From UBA7985 sp038141425 (GTDB lineage: Bacteria > Pseudomonadota > Alphaproteobacteria > UBA7985), in contig JAYQIC010000003.1 of assembly GCA_038141425.1 (NCBI GenBank), positions 173,035-237,034 of the forward strand: a stretch of DNA of 64,000 nucleotides, written 5' to 3'. The notes beneath the pieces were generated by a model, which had not been told where the DNA came from, did no database searches, and saw nothing but the letters and a program-made list of their open reading frames with translations. Of this stretch, positions 49,159 to 59,067 are shown in pieces; the stretch's first letter is position 1; the number at the start of each line of letters is the position of its first letter. Both the position numbers and the translations under genes were made by a program.

Positions 49159-50710
49159 TCAGTGCTCCTGATTGAGCGCTTCAGCGGCGGGGATTTCCCG
49201 CTCCCGGCGCGCGATATAGTCGAGCAGAGCCTCATTGACGCCTGCATCAAGGGTCGGCTCTTCGTACTCGTTGAGCAGATCGCGTGCGCGCTGCAGCGCG
49301 CGCTCGTTGGTTTGGACCGCACCCTCGGCCTGCCATTGCTCGATCGAGTTGTTGTCGAACATCTCGGGCATGAAGAAGGCGCGCTGGAAGTTCTCCAGCG
49401 TGTGCGGGTGGCCCAGATAGTGGCCGCCGGGGCCGATGTCGCGCACGGCCTGCATCGCCTCCTCGAAGTCGTCCCAGCGCACGCCCTCGGCCATGCGGTA
49501 GCCCATGGCGCACTGCTCGGCATCCACGACGAATTTCGCCATGGAACAATGCATGCCCGCCTCGTTCCAGCCTGCTGAGTGCCAGATGTAGTTGGCGCCG
49601 GACATCAGCGCCGCCATCATCGTGGTCGCGCTCTCGTAGCCTGCCTGCGCATCGAATACCTTGGAGCCGCCGAGGGTGTTGGAGGTTCGCCACGGCACGT
49701 CGTAGAAACGCGCCATCTGGCCGATCATGAAATTCATCAGGCTGATTTCCGGCGTACCCGCCATGGGCGCGCCCGACTTCATGGAGACGGTGGCCAGATA
49801 GTGGCCGTAAATCGCTGGCGTGCCCTTGCGCACGACCTGCGTGTAGGCCAGCGCGGACAGGGCTTCGGCGTTGAGCTGTGCGACCGTAGGCGCCACCGAA
49901 GCCGGGGTGTTGGCACCGCCGAGCACGAAGGGCGAGCACAGCACGGGCTGGTTGCGCCGGGCGAAGGCCCGCATGGCGCCGAGCATGGTTTCGTCCCAGA
50001 CCAGCGGTGAGTTGCCGTTGCAGTTCCCGGTGCAGACCGGGTGGGTCTCAAGGTAGTCTTCACCGAAAAGGACCGCGCACATGTCCATGACATCTTCAGC
50101 GTTCTTGGGCGAGGTGGTCATGCCCATGAAGGTCTTGTCACTGTGCTTCATCGACGAATAGGTGATGCGCAGGTGACGGTGCGAAATCGGGTGATCGTAG
50201 GGCTCGACGATGTGGTGGGCGCTGGAGTGGATTGCGGGCAGCATGTGGCTGAGCTTGTGGAAGTTGGCGAGGTCGTCCAGCGTCGGGTTACGCCGCTCGT
50301 CGTCCAGATCGCGCAGGTAGGGCGCGCCGGTCATGGGCACAAAGATCGAGTGATCACCGCCAAAGGGGAGATCGTTGGCGTGGTTGCGGGCATGCAGCGT
50401 GAAGCTGGATGGGATGGTCGCGATCAGCTCGCGCACCATGCCCCGGTCCAGATGCACGGTCTCGCCCCGCACGTCCGCGCCCGGCGCGCTTCCAGTCTTC
50501 CAGTGCAATCGGGTCGCGGAAGACCACCCCGACCTCCTCGAGGATACCCATGGAAGCCTCGTCGATCCGGACCACCTGTTCTTCGTTGAGCGGTTCGGTC
50601 AGCGGCAGGCTGCGCTTGAGCGCCGGGAGCATCTGCGTGTCGCGCTTCTGGCGGACGGCCTTGCGGGCACCGCGACCGCGGCGTTCAGTTCCTACGGCTT
50701 CGACATTCAT
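49159..50710 (-). CDS. MttB-family (trimethylamine methyltransferase-like) protein, non-pyrrolysine type
   Basis: About 516 residues of the MttB superfamily of corrinoid-dependent methyltransferases. Visible features: QVVRIDEASMGILEEVGVVF at the N-terminus, GMTTSPKNAEDVMDMCAVLF, NCNGNSPLVWDETMLGAMRA, VLCSPFVLGGANTPASVAPT and GGSKVFDAQAGYESATTMMA. No in-frame TAG is present, so it is of the type without pyrrolysine, whose members demethylate quaternary amines such as glycine betaine, proline betaine or carnitine. An extra C near 50482 breaks the frame (restored KRAGADVRGETVHLDRGM). No corrinoid-binding protein gene is seen in the window. It overlaps the aldehyde dehydrogenase stop by four bases. 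Confidence 0.88.
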
Positions 50711-52196
50711 CCGACGTTGTCTCCGTCTGCGGGATCGGGGAGGTCGATCCAGATGGTTTTGAGTTGGGTGTACTGATCGTGGGCGTGAATGCCGTTGTCC
50801 CGGCCGCCAAAGCCCGACTGGTTGAAGCCGCCGAAGGGGGTCGAGATATCGCCTTCGCCGTAGCAGTTCACCGTGACGGTACCCGCACGGATATCGCGGG
50901 CCGCACGCAGGGCGGTGCGGGCGTTGGCGCTGAAGATCGAGGCGGCGAGGCCGTACTCGGTATCGTTGGCCAGCGCGATGGCTTCCTCGGCGCTGGCAAC
51001 CTCGATCACGCTGAGCACCGGGCCGAAGATTTCCTCTCGGGCGCGGGGGTCGTCCTTGCTGACCTCATAGATCGTGGGCGGCAAGAAGGCACCGTCCATG
51101 GTGCCGCCGGTCAGCGCCTCTCCGCTGAGGTAGGAGGCAACCTTGGTGCAGTGCTCGCCGTCGACCAGGGCGCCTAGCGCGTTGGCGGGGTCCAGTGGAT
51201 CGCCGGTCTTGTAGTCGCGGACTCTGGCGAGGATGCGTTCCATCAGCGGGCCTTCACCGCCTGGTGCACGATCAAGCGCGAGTTGGCGGAGCAGTTCTCC
51301 CCCATGTTCCAGAACGCCGCATTGACGACGTTGGCCGCCACGTAGTCGAGGTTTTCAGCGTCTTCGAGGACGACAGCCGGGTTCTTGCCGCCGCATTCGA
51401 GCACGACTTCCTTGAGGTTGCTGTCCGCGGCGTAGCGCAGGAACCGCCGCCCGGTCTCGGTGGAGCCGGTGAAGCTGATCATGTCGATACCCATGTGCAG
51501 GCCCATGGGCTGGCCCACGGACGGACCGTCGCCGGGCAGCACCTGCAGCACGCCGCGCGGAATGCCGGCCTCAGCCGCGAGCTCGGCAACGCGCAGCGCG
51601 GTCATCGAGGTCTGCTCGGCGGGTTTGACGATCACTGAGTTTCCCGCCGCCAGCGCCGGGCCAATCTTCCACGCCAGCATCAGCAGTGGGAAGTTCCACG
51701 GTAGCACAGCACCGACGACGCCCACCGGCTCGCGTACGATCATCGAGATCGCACCGTCACCCGAGGGGCCGGTCTGATCGTAGATCTTATCGATGGCTTC
51801 GGCGTGCCACAGGATGGTGTGGATGCTCTCCGGGATGTCGATGGTCTCACAGTCGGCGATCGGCTTGCCGCTTTCGAGGCTTTCGAGCACGGCCAGTTCA
51901 CGCCGGTTGCGGGTGAGCAGCTTGGACAGGCGTACCAGAACGCCCTTGCGCTTGCTGGGGTGCAGTTTCGACCAATGGCCCTGGTCAAAGGCTTCGCGCG
52001 CCTTCTGCACGGCGAGGTCAACGTCTTCTTCGTTGCAGGCCGCGATCTCGGCCAGCATTTCGCCGGTTGCCGGGTTGATGGTGGTCAGGCTGTCGCCACG
52101 GCCTGCGCGGAACTTGCCGTCGATAAAGGCTGCGCGCGGAAAAACGAGGGTATCGGCGATGGCCTGATATTCGGTGTGGGTCAGCAGATCGCTCAT
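50707..52196 (-). CDS. NAD(P)-dependent aldehyde dehydrogenase
   Basis: About 496 residues. VVGAVLPWNFPLLMLAWKIG, ISFTGSTETGRRFLRYAADS, the catalytic Glu in EVVLECGGKNPAVVLEDAEN, the Cys in NMGENCSANSRLIVHQ, and IFGPVLSVIEVASAEEAIAL are all present; the style is that of gamma-glutamyl-gamma-aminobutyraldehyde or betaine aldehyde dehydrogenases. An indel near 51255 breaks the frame (restored HQAVKAPLMERILARVRDY). The ATG at 52196 overlaps the end of the DapA-like gene. Beside a DAO flavoprotein it would oxidise the aldehyde from amine oxidation (inference). Confidence 0.92.
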
Positions 52197-53113
52197 GATC
52201 TTTCTCCCATGCTGGTTCCGGTGATTTGCGCGATGGTGGTGTTCATGGTGCGGATGACCTCGGCCAGCTCGCGCTTGTCGTCCTTATTGAGGGGCTGCAG
52301 CGGCAGTCTTGGCGGTCCGGCGTCGATGCCGCGCAGGGTAAGGCCGTGCTTGATGCACTGGATAAACTTGCCGCCCTGCTCGAGCACCCGCATCAGCGGC
52401 ATCATCGCCGACATGATCGCGCGGCCCTTGGTGAAGTCGCCTTCGACCACGCAGGCCTGATACAGGGCAACATGCGCTTCAGGTGCGAAGTTGGAGCCTG
52501 CACAGACCCATGACCGGGCGCCCCAGGCGAAAAACTCCAGGGCCTGATCGTCCATGCCGCAGCTCAGGGCGATATGGGGATAGTCGCGGGCCAGCATATG
52601 CAGCCGGTTAACGTCGCCCGAGCTCTCCTTGATACCGCAGAAGTTCGGGCTGCGGCCGAGCCGGTCGAGGGTTTCCTCGTCCATATTGACGCTCATCCGG
52701 CCCGGGTAGTTGTAGAGCATGGCGGGCAGGTTGGCGGCACGGTCGATGGCCAGCGCGTGCAGGGCAATCTCCCGCCCGGTGGGATAGGCGTAGGGTGGGG
52801 TGGCGATCAGAATGGCGTCGGCGCCGAGCTCCCGCGCAGCGGTGGCATAGGCAATACTGTCCTCGGTACGGATGGCGCCGGTGCCGATGATCAGCGGCAG
52901 GCGCCCTGCGATCATCTCCTTGGCCATCTTCATCATCTCGAAGCGCTCGTCACTGGACTGCGCATAGTATTCACCCGTGGTCCCGGCGACGATCAGGCCG
53001 TGGACACCTGCGGCGATCAGGTGATCGATGGTCAGCGCCAGCGCATCGCGGTTCAGACTGAAGTCGTCGAAATAGGGCGTGACGACCGGGGTGTAGATGC
53101 CTTCAAACTGCAT
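52193..53113 (-). CDS. Dihydrodipicolinate synthase/N-acetylneuraminate lyase family protein
   Basis: A 306-residue class I aldolase-type protein. YTPVVTPYFDDFSLNRDALA is the N-terminal strand, then LIVAGTTGEYYAQSSDERFE, the tyrosine in MLYNYPGRMSVNMDEETLD and the Schiff-base lysine in NFCGIKESSGDVNRLHMLA. The ATG at 53113 is chosen as the family start, MQFEGIYTPVV. In a catabolic operon such enzymes cleave or dehydrate 2-keto acids (for example 5-dehydro-4-deoxyglucarate or hydroxyproline-derived keto acids) rather than make lysine. It overlaps the GntR gene by 11 bases. Confidence 0.9.
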   Translation of the reverse strand: MQFEGIYTPVVTPYFDDFSLNRDALALTIDHLIAAGVHGLIVAGTTGEYYAQSSDERFEMMKMAKEMIAGRLPLIIGTGAIRTEDSIAYATAARELGADAILIATPPYAYPTGREIALHALAIDRAANLPAMLYNYPGRMSVNMDEETLDRLGRSPNFCGIKESSGDVNRLHMLARDYPHIALSCGMDDQALEFFAWGARSWVCAGSNFAPEAHVALYQACVVEGDFTKGRAIMSAMMPLMRVLEQGGKFIQCIKHGLTLRGIDAGPPRLPLQPLNKDDKRELAEVIRTMNTTIAQITGTSMGERS

Positions 53114-53801
53114 GGCGTCGGGCTTCCAAAGAGTGAACATCAAGGGGAAGAGGGTCGGGGCGGACAAAGCGTTCGAGCTGATCCCGGGACAGGTCCCAGT
53201 GCTGGAGCGCGAGGTCCATGGACAGCGCTGTCTCCCGCCGCTCGAAGGCTGCAATCATGGCGTCATGCTGCTCGATGGCGAGGCGCACGCGATCGCGGTC
53301 CGCATCGGACGTGGGGCGGTAGAAGGTCTGGCTCATACGGGTGTGGTCGATCAGCAGGCGGTTGAGGCTGGCGACAAGATAGGCGTTATCGGCCATCAGA
53401 CCGATCTCGGCGTGAAAGCGGTGGTTGAGCAGGGCGGCCTCGCTGGCTTCGCCCCGGCGCATCGCTATCGCAAAGCTGGCCTGGGTCTGCTTCAGCGTTT
53501 CCAGCTGTGGGCCGGACCAGTTCTCAGCCGCCAGCGCGGAGATGTTGGCATAGACCAGCGGTGCCGTCTGAAAAAAGGTGCGCATAACCCGGACGTCCAT
53601 GGACGCGACCTTGGCGCCGCGGTTTTCTTCGAGCTGGATCAGACCCTCGCCAGAAAGACGCTGGAGCACCTCGCGCAGAGGGGTGCGGGAGATGCCGTAG
53701 GTCTCACACAGGCTCAGTTCATCCAGATCCGCGCCAGGCTCAAGCTCGGTGGACAGTATGCGCTCGCGCAGGGCGAGGAGGCAGGCGCTCTTCTTGTTCA
53801 C
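53103..53801 (-). CDS. GntR-family transcriptional regulator (FCD type)
   Basis: A 232-residue regulator with an N-terminal winged helix: LALRERILSTELEPGADLDE, LSLCETYGISRTPLREVLQR, LSGEGLIQLEENRGAKVASM. The C-terminal FCD helices include LNHRFHAEIGLMADNAYLVA with metal-site histidines, and RLAIEQHDAMIAAFERRE. GTG 53801 is preferred, with AAGGA upstream; the frame stays open to 53951. It is the promoter-proximal gene of the leftward operon and probably represses it together with the divergent monooxygenase through sites at 53822-53843. Confidence 0.92.
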   Translation of the reverse strand: MNKKSACLLALRERILSTELEPGADLDELSLCETYGISRTPLREVLQRLSGEGLIQLEENRGAKVASMDVRVMRTFFQTAPLVYANISALAAENWSGPQLETLKQTQASFAIAMRRGEASEAALLNHRFHAEIGLMADNAYLVASLNRLLIDHTRMSQTFYRPTSDADRDRVRLAIEQHDAMIAAFERRETALSMDLALQHWDLSRDQLERFVRPDPLPLDVHSLEARRHAV

Positions 53802-54000
53802 GGGCAATCCTTCAACTAAAAAGTGTACACTTTGTATACGAAGAGTCAAAAAATAAGTACTCCGGCTGATAAGAGGGTCTGACAACGTTGCACTTCGCCA
53901 AAGGTTATCGCGCGCCGACCTGATCCGCCTGTTTTGCCTTGGGAGAGCCATACCTCAAGACGACTGGCTCGGATCGGCGCAATGACCTAGTCTCAGGGCC
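53802..54000. promoter_or_regulatory. Divergent promoter region with candidate GntR operators
   Basis: This ~200-base AT-rich spacer lies between the regulator and the flavin monooxygenase. Near the regulator start it carries the perfect palindrome AGTGTACACT at 53822-53831, immediately followed by CTTTGTATACGAAG at 53830-53843, which is symmetrical apart from one pair. Both have the GT(N)AC core common in FCD-type GntR operators. Confidence 0.65.
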
Positions 54001-55238
54001 ATGAGTAAGACGAAACGCGCCCTGATCATCGGGGCCGGGATCACCGGCCTCGCGACCGCCCTAAGCCTGTCCCGACGAGGTTGGTCGGTGACGGTGTACG
54101 AGCGCGCCTCAGCTCTCGAGGCCGTGGGGGCAGGGATCCAGCTGGCGCCGAACGGGATGAAGGTGCTGCGCGCACTGGGTCTGGAGGGCGAGATCCTCAG
54201 CCGCGGTTCTCTGCCCGAAGCGCTGGAAATGCGGCTGGGGCAGAGTGGTCGCCGTATTTTTTCCATCCCCGTGCGCCACGTCGCGCCCTATCGCTGGCGC
54301 ACGCCCTACGTCCACATTCACAGGGCGGACTTGATAGCGGTGCTGGCCGGAGCACTGAACGCCGCTGCCCCCGATGTTCTCCGGCTGGGTACGCCGGTTC
54401 AAGGCATCGAGAATGCCCGTGGCGCTGTTCGGTTGGACGATGGCCGTGAAGAGGTTGGCGACGTGGTGATCGCGGCCGACGGTTTCCGATCCGACGTGCG
54501 GGCGCAGGTGTTCGACGCGCCGCCGCCGCGTGACACCGGCATGATCGCCTGGCGGGCCGTGGTGCCTGCCGACCGCCTCGGCCACGACACACCACCGGAG
54601 ACCGCTTGCGTCTGGGCCGGACCGGGCCGGCACGCTGTCACCTATCATCTGTCCAAGGCCGGCCTCGTCAATTTCATTGGTATCGTCGAACGACAGCTGG
54701 ACCAGTCCGAGCAGTATGAGCGCTGGGACGCCACAGGCGCGCGCTCCGAGGCACTCGTCGACTTCGACGGCTGGGATCCGGCTGTAACCACTCTTATCCA
54801 ACAGGCGGACAGTCTGGGACGGTGGACGCTGTTTGACCGCCCACCCAGCCAAGACTGGGTCAGCGGACGGGCCGTTCTGACCGGGGATGCCGCGCACCCC
54901 ATGCTGCCGTCCATGGCCCAGGGCGGCTGTCAGGGTCTGGAAGACGCGTGGGCGTTGGCAGCCTGCCTCGGCTCGGGCGAAGGCAGCATGGACGAGACTC
55001 TTGTTGCTGAGGGCCTGCAGCGGTTCACGGCACTGCGACAGCCACGAACGGCGGAAATTCAGCGCCGCGCCATGCGCAACGCCCGCGATTTCCATCACCA
55101 CCCGGGTGCAGAGGCCCTGCGAGCTTACAGTACGCTGTGGCTGGGGGCAGGCTGCTCCCATGGGCAGCCAGAGCGCGGCTCGACCCGATCTACGGCTACG
55201 ACATCACGGCCGAAGCACCGCCTGTGACCAGCGCCTAG
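54001..55238 (+). CDS. FAD-dependent monooxygenase (class A aromatic hydroxylase type)
   Basis: About 412 residues of the salicylate/6-hydroxynicotinate monooxygenase type. The GxGxxG site is ALIIGAGITGLATALSLSRR, the DG motif is VVIAADGFRSDVRAQVF, and the GD motif is GRAVLTGDAAHPMLPSMAQG. It has IQLAPNGMKVLRALGL, also typical. A break near 55155 damages the C-terminus; the correction reads RLLPWAARARLDPIYGYD with stop TAG at 55236-55238. It probably hydroxylates an aromatic or heteroaromatic acid with NAD(P)H and is regulated by the adjacent GntR protein. Confidence 0.9.
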
Positions 55239-56098
55239 GGTGCGGCGGGCTTGGTCCATTGCATGGAAAAGCCCATGGGCAGTCGGTGGTGTCCGGCGGG
55301 CAGGTAGAACAGCTCATCGTCCGGGTTTCGGGTCATACGGCTGTACATGGCCCAGGGAATGCCCTCGTGCTCGCGGAAGAAATCCAGTGTCATGCCCTCG
55401 TGCAGGAACACTGCGAAAAGGTCTTCCAGCGTATGCGCAAACTCGACGGCCTTGCGCGTGCCATTGGGGATTTTCACGCCCGTGTAGGAAACCGGCCATT
55501 CCTCGATGATCGCGTCCTCGTGCCAATAGGGCATGTGGTTGATCAACGCGCCCTCGGTATCGCCCTCGGCGGGTTCATCGAGCGTCCAGGCGTAGGGGTG
55601 ACCTTCGGCGTAGTAAAACCGCCCGCCGGGCTTGAGCAGCGCGCAGAGGGTCGAGGCCCAGCCCTGCAGGTCCGGTAACCAACCGGTGACGCCCCACGAG
55701 GCATAAATGACGTCAAAGCTCTCTGCTTCCAGCACCTTACCCGCGTCATAGACGTTGGCGTGCACGAAGCTGGCACGGTCCGCCAGTCCCGTGCGCTCAG
55801 CCAGCTTGCGGGCGTTGGCCACGGCGTGCTCGGAGAAGTCCAGCCCAACCGCGTGCTCGGCCTGCCGGGCGACGCTGAGCGTATCCAGCCCGAAGTGACA
55901 CTGGCTGTGCAGCACGCGTGCGCCACTGAGGTCGCCCATCTCGCGCTGATCGATGACGCAGCGCGCATCCTTGCCGGCCAGAAAGCCCTTGATGTCGTAC
56001 CAGTCGTTGGGGTCGTCGTAGTGGAGCTGGGCGAGCTTGTCCCAGCTGGCGTGGTTGACGGCGAGAAAGTCGACGTCGGCGGGGATCTTGAAGCGCAT
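55235..56098 (-). CDS. Class I SAM-dependent methyltransferase
   Basis: An intact 287-residue methyltransferase. Motif I is restricted (RVLHSQCHFGLDTLSVARQA, replacing the usual GxGxG with CHFG), followed by HAVGLDFSEHAVANARKLAE, FDVIYASWGVTGWLPDLQGW and LLKPGGRFYYAEGHPYAW. The 'SQCHFGLDTLS' variant occurs in one clade of uncharacterised methyltransferases. Its stop codon shares CTAG with the stop of the monooxygenase on the opposite strand. It lies 13 bases after the downstream ATPase gene and could belong to the importer operon. The substrate is unknown. Confidence 0.85.
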   Translation of the reverse strand: MRFKIPADVDFLAVNHASWDKLAQLHYDDPNDWYDIKGFLAGKDARCVIDQREMGDLSGARVLHSQCHFGLDTLSVARQAEHAVGLDFSEHAVANARKLAERTGLADRASFVHANVYDAGKVLEAESFDVIYASWGVTGWLPDLQGWASTLCALLKPGGRFYYAEGHPYAWTLDEPAEGDTEGALINHMPYWHEDAIIEEWPVSYTGVKIPNGTRKAVEFAHTLEDLFAVFLHEGMTLDFFREHEGIPWAMYSRMTRNPDDELFYLPAGHHRLPMGFSMQWTKPAAP

Positions 56099-56111
56099 GG
56101 GGGCTCCTGCT

Positions 56112-57086
56112 TCAGCGACCGGGGAAGTGGCAGGCGACCTCGCGTCCGTCTACCGGGGTCAGCACGGGTTTGTCAGTTGAACACAGGGCCTGCGCGCGCG
56201 GACAACGCGAGGCAAAGGGGCAGCCCACGTGCTCGAGCGTGGGTGAGGGCAGGTCGCCGGTGAGCCGGGTCCGCTGTAGCCGGTCGGCGGAGAAGTCTAT
56301 CCGCGGCACCGCGGACAGCAGCGCTTGAGTATAGGGGTTCTGCGGACGGCTGTAGATCTCGCTGGCGGGACCGACCTCCATCACGTGCCCCAGATACAGC
56401 ACCATGAGGTTATCCGAGACGTGCTGCACCACGCTCAGATCGTGACTGATGAACAGCAGCGACAGCCACCGTGTCTGCTTGATTTCGGCGAGCAGATTCA
56501 GCACCTGCGCCTGAATGCTGACGTCCAGTGCCGAGACTGGCTCATCTGCGACCAGCAGCTCGGGTTCAACGATCAGCGCGCGGGCGATGCCGATGCGCTG
56601 CGCCTGTCCACCGGAGAATTCGTGTGGGTAGCGGTTGCGCATGTCAGGAAGAAGCCCGATGGCGTCCATGGTCTCGGCAACGCGCTGCATGCGCTGGGCC
56701 CGGTCAAGGTCGGGGAAGTGGACCCGCAGCGGTTCTTCGATGATCTGTTCGACCGTGCGGCGCGGAGACAGGCTGGCGATGGGGTCCTGAAACACCATCT
56801 GCATCATCCGGCGGCGCGCGCGCATCTGATCCTGACTGAGCGTGACAAGATTTTCGCCGCGATAGTGCACGCTGCCCTTGGTGACCGGTACCAGTCGCAG
56901 GATAGCGCGGGCGAGGGTGGATTTGCCGGAGCCGCTTTCCCCGACGATCGACAGCGTCTCGCCCTGCTGCAGGGTGAAGGACACGCCTTCGACCGCGCGG
57001 ACGAGGCTGAGGCCGGTGAGCAGGTTACCGCCCGCCCGGAAATGGACGCTGAGGCGATCGACGGAGAGCAACGGTTCAGCGGACAT
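56112..57086 (-). CDS. ABC transporter ATP-binding protein, OppF/DppF type
   Basis: A 324-residue ATPase: Walker A GESGSGKST, Q-loop QMVFQDPIASLSPRRTV, signature FSGGQAQRIGIARALI, Walker B LLVADEPVSALD, H-loop FISHDLSVV. The C-terminal extension ends GCPFASRCPRAQALCSTD, with the cysteines that bind an iron-sulfur cluster in some Opp ATPases. ATG 57086 starts MSAEPLLSVDRLSVHF; upstream in-frame codons are not needed. It overlaps the partner ATPase by 11 bases. Confidence 0.93.
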   Translation of the reverse strand: MSAEPLLSVDRLSVHFRAGGNLLTGLSLVRAVEGVSFTLQQGETLSIVGESGSGKSTLARAILRLVPVTKGSVHYRGENLVTLSQDQMRARRRMMQMVFQDPIASLSPRRTVEQIIEEPLRVHFPDLDRAQRMQRVAETMDAIGLLPDMRNRYPHEFSGGQAQRIGIARALIVEPELLVADEPVSALDVSIQAQVLNLLAEIKQTRWLSLLFISHDLSVVQHVSDNLMVLYLGHVMEVGPASEIYSRPQNPYTQALLSAVPRIDFSADRLQRTRLTGDLPSPTLEHVGCPFASRCPRAQALCSTDKPVLTPVDGREVACHFPGR

Positions 57087-58134
57087 CGAGCAGCTCCTGC
57101 GCCAGATCACTGCTGCTGCCGGTCCGGAAGCAGGCCTTAAGTCGATGGGGCTGATCGCTCAGCGCTTCGAGCGCTGGCGCCTGGGTCTGACAGCGCGGCT
57201 CGGCGCAGCGGCATCGGGGGTCGAAGGCGCAGCCCGCCGGGCGCAGGCGCATGTTCGGCGGTGCGCCGGGGATGGCGTAGAGCGAAGCGCGCTCGGCTGC
57301 GTCTGGCGCTTCTTCACCCGCTGCATTGGTGGCCCGGGGTGTCGCCCGCATCAGTGACAGGGTGTAGGGGTGGCGGGCATCTTCGAACACGTCCTGCACG
57401 GGGCCGACCTCGACCAGTTCGCCCGCATACATCACGCACACCCGACTGCACAGCTCCGCCACCACGCCAAGGTCGTGGGTGATGAACACCACCGCCACGC
57501 CGCGTTCGCGCTGGAGCTCGGTCAGGATATCGAGGATCTCGGCCTGGATGGTGACGTCGAGCGCCGTGGTCGGCTCGTCGGCGATCAGCACCTTCGGATC
57601 ATTGACAACGCGATGGCGATCATCACCCGCTGGCGCATGCCCCGGAAAGCTCGTGCGGAAACTGGCGCATCCGGCGGTCTGCGTCGGGGATCGCCACGCG
57701 GTCGAGCATTTCCACGCAGCGCCGTCGCGCCTCCGCCCGGTTCAGGCTGCGGTCGTGGGTGCGCAGCGCCTCCATCATCTGGGTGCCAATGTTGAGGTAG
57801 GGGTTGAGGCTGGTCATGGGGTCCTGAAACACCATGGAGATCCGCCGCCCGCGGATGGTGTTGAGGGTCCGGGTGTCGAGGTCCAGCAGGTTATGCCCGT
57901 CGAAGACGACTTCGCCCTGCGTGCTCGCGTTGTCGGCCAGCAGGCCCAGTGTTGCCATCCAAGACTGTGACTTGCCGGAGCCGCTTTCACCGACGATCCC
58001 CAGAACCTCGCCGGGGTAGAGGTCGAGGCTGATGCCGTTGACCGCTTCGACCACACCGTCTGGTGTGTCGAAGGCGATGACCAGATCGCGCATCGAGAGG
58101 ACTGGCTGATCGGTGCCGGGGTGCGTGCTGTCAT
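57076..58134 (-). CDS. ABC transporter ATP-binding protein, OppD/DppD type
   Basis: About 350 residues. Walker A is GESGSGKSQ; the Q-loop is SMVFQDPMTSLNPYLN; the signature restores to LSGGMRQRVMIAIAL; Walker B is VLIADEPTTALD; the H-loop is FITHDLGVVAELCSRV. A Cys-rich C-terminal tail (CAFDPRCRCAEPRCQ) follows. At least two indels near 57605-57645 break it in the signature region, and another sits near the N-terminus, so the exact start is uncertain: ATG 58134 (MTAR...) or ATG 58093 (MRDLVIAFDTPDG). The S replacing T at the end of Walker A (GKSQ) should be checked, because indels are frequent here. Confidence 0.85.
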
Positions 58135-58147
58135 GCGGGCGGCCTCC

Positions 58148-59067
58148 TCAACGATCCTTGGGGTCGAAGGCATCGCGCAGGCCATCGCCGAGGAAGTTCA
58201 GGGCCATGAGCAGGACCACAAGGAAGATGCCGGGGCCGTAGGTCATCCACGGCTTCTGCTCGATGGCATTCGCACCTTCGGAGATCATCACGCCCAGTGA
58301 GGTATCCGGCTCCTGCACGCCAAGACCGAGGTAGCCGAGGAAGCTTTCCACCAGAATGACCTCGGGGATGATCAGGGTCATGTAGACGATGGCCACGCCG
58401 GTGACATTGGGAACGATGTGGCGGACGAGGATACCAAAGGGCCTGACCCCGTGGCCCTTGCGGCTTCGATGAATTCGGCGTTGCGCAGGCTCAGCACCTG
58501 CCCCCGGATCACCCGGGCCATCAGCTGCCACTCCACCAGACCGATGATGACGAACACGATCATGATATTCCGGCCGAAATACGCCAGCGCAATCACCGCG
58601 ATCAGGGTCAGCGGGAAGGAGTAGAGCAGGTCGAGAATCCGCATCATGATGGTGTCGACCATCCCGCCGGCCAGACCGCTGATCGCGCCGTAACTGATCC
58701 CGATCACCAGCGCCACGGTCGCCGCGACCAGCGCCACCATCATTGAAATCCGCATGCCGAACATGGTCCGCACCAGAATGTCGCGGCCATTATAGTCGGT
58801 GCCGAGGTAGTGCTGCGCCTCCCAGTTCGGGGCTTGCCGGAGTAGAAGTCGCGATCCTGAAACTCCATAGGATAGCCGGTCAGCAGCTCGAACACCGGCG
58901 CAAAGACGGCGAGGGCGACAAGGATGAGCAAGCACGATGGAAGCGCCGACGGCCACGCGGTTGCGCAGGAAGCGGGCGATGGCCAGCTGCGTCAGGGACC
59001 GGCTTTGCAGCGTGGTGACGGCGGCTTCGAGCGCGGCCTGATTGTTGGTTCTGTTCAGCAGGCTCAT
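58148..59067 (-). CDS. ABC transporter permease, OppC/DppC type
   Basis: About 306 residues after correction. It shows the OppC-type N-terminal helix (restored VGASIVLLILVALAVFAPVF), LGTDYNGRDILVRTMFG, the coupling-helix region SLRNAEFIEAARATGV and FGILVRHIVPNVTGVAIVYM, then ESFLGYLGLGVQEPDTSLGV. At least three breaks occur, near 58925, 58835 and 58445. The start ATG overlaps the stop of the OppB-type gene (TGATG). The first ~30 residues (NRTNNQAALEAAVTTLQSRS) form a cytosolic extension. Confidence 0.85.
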
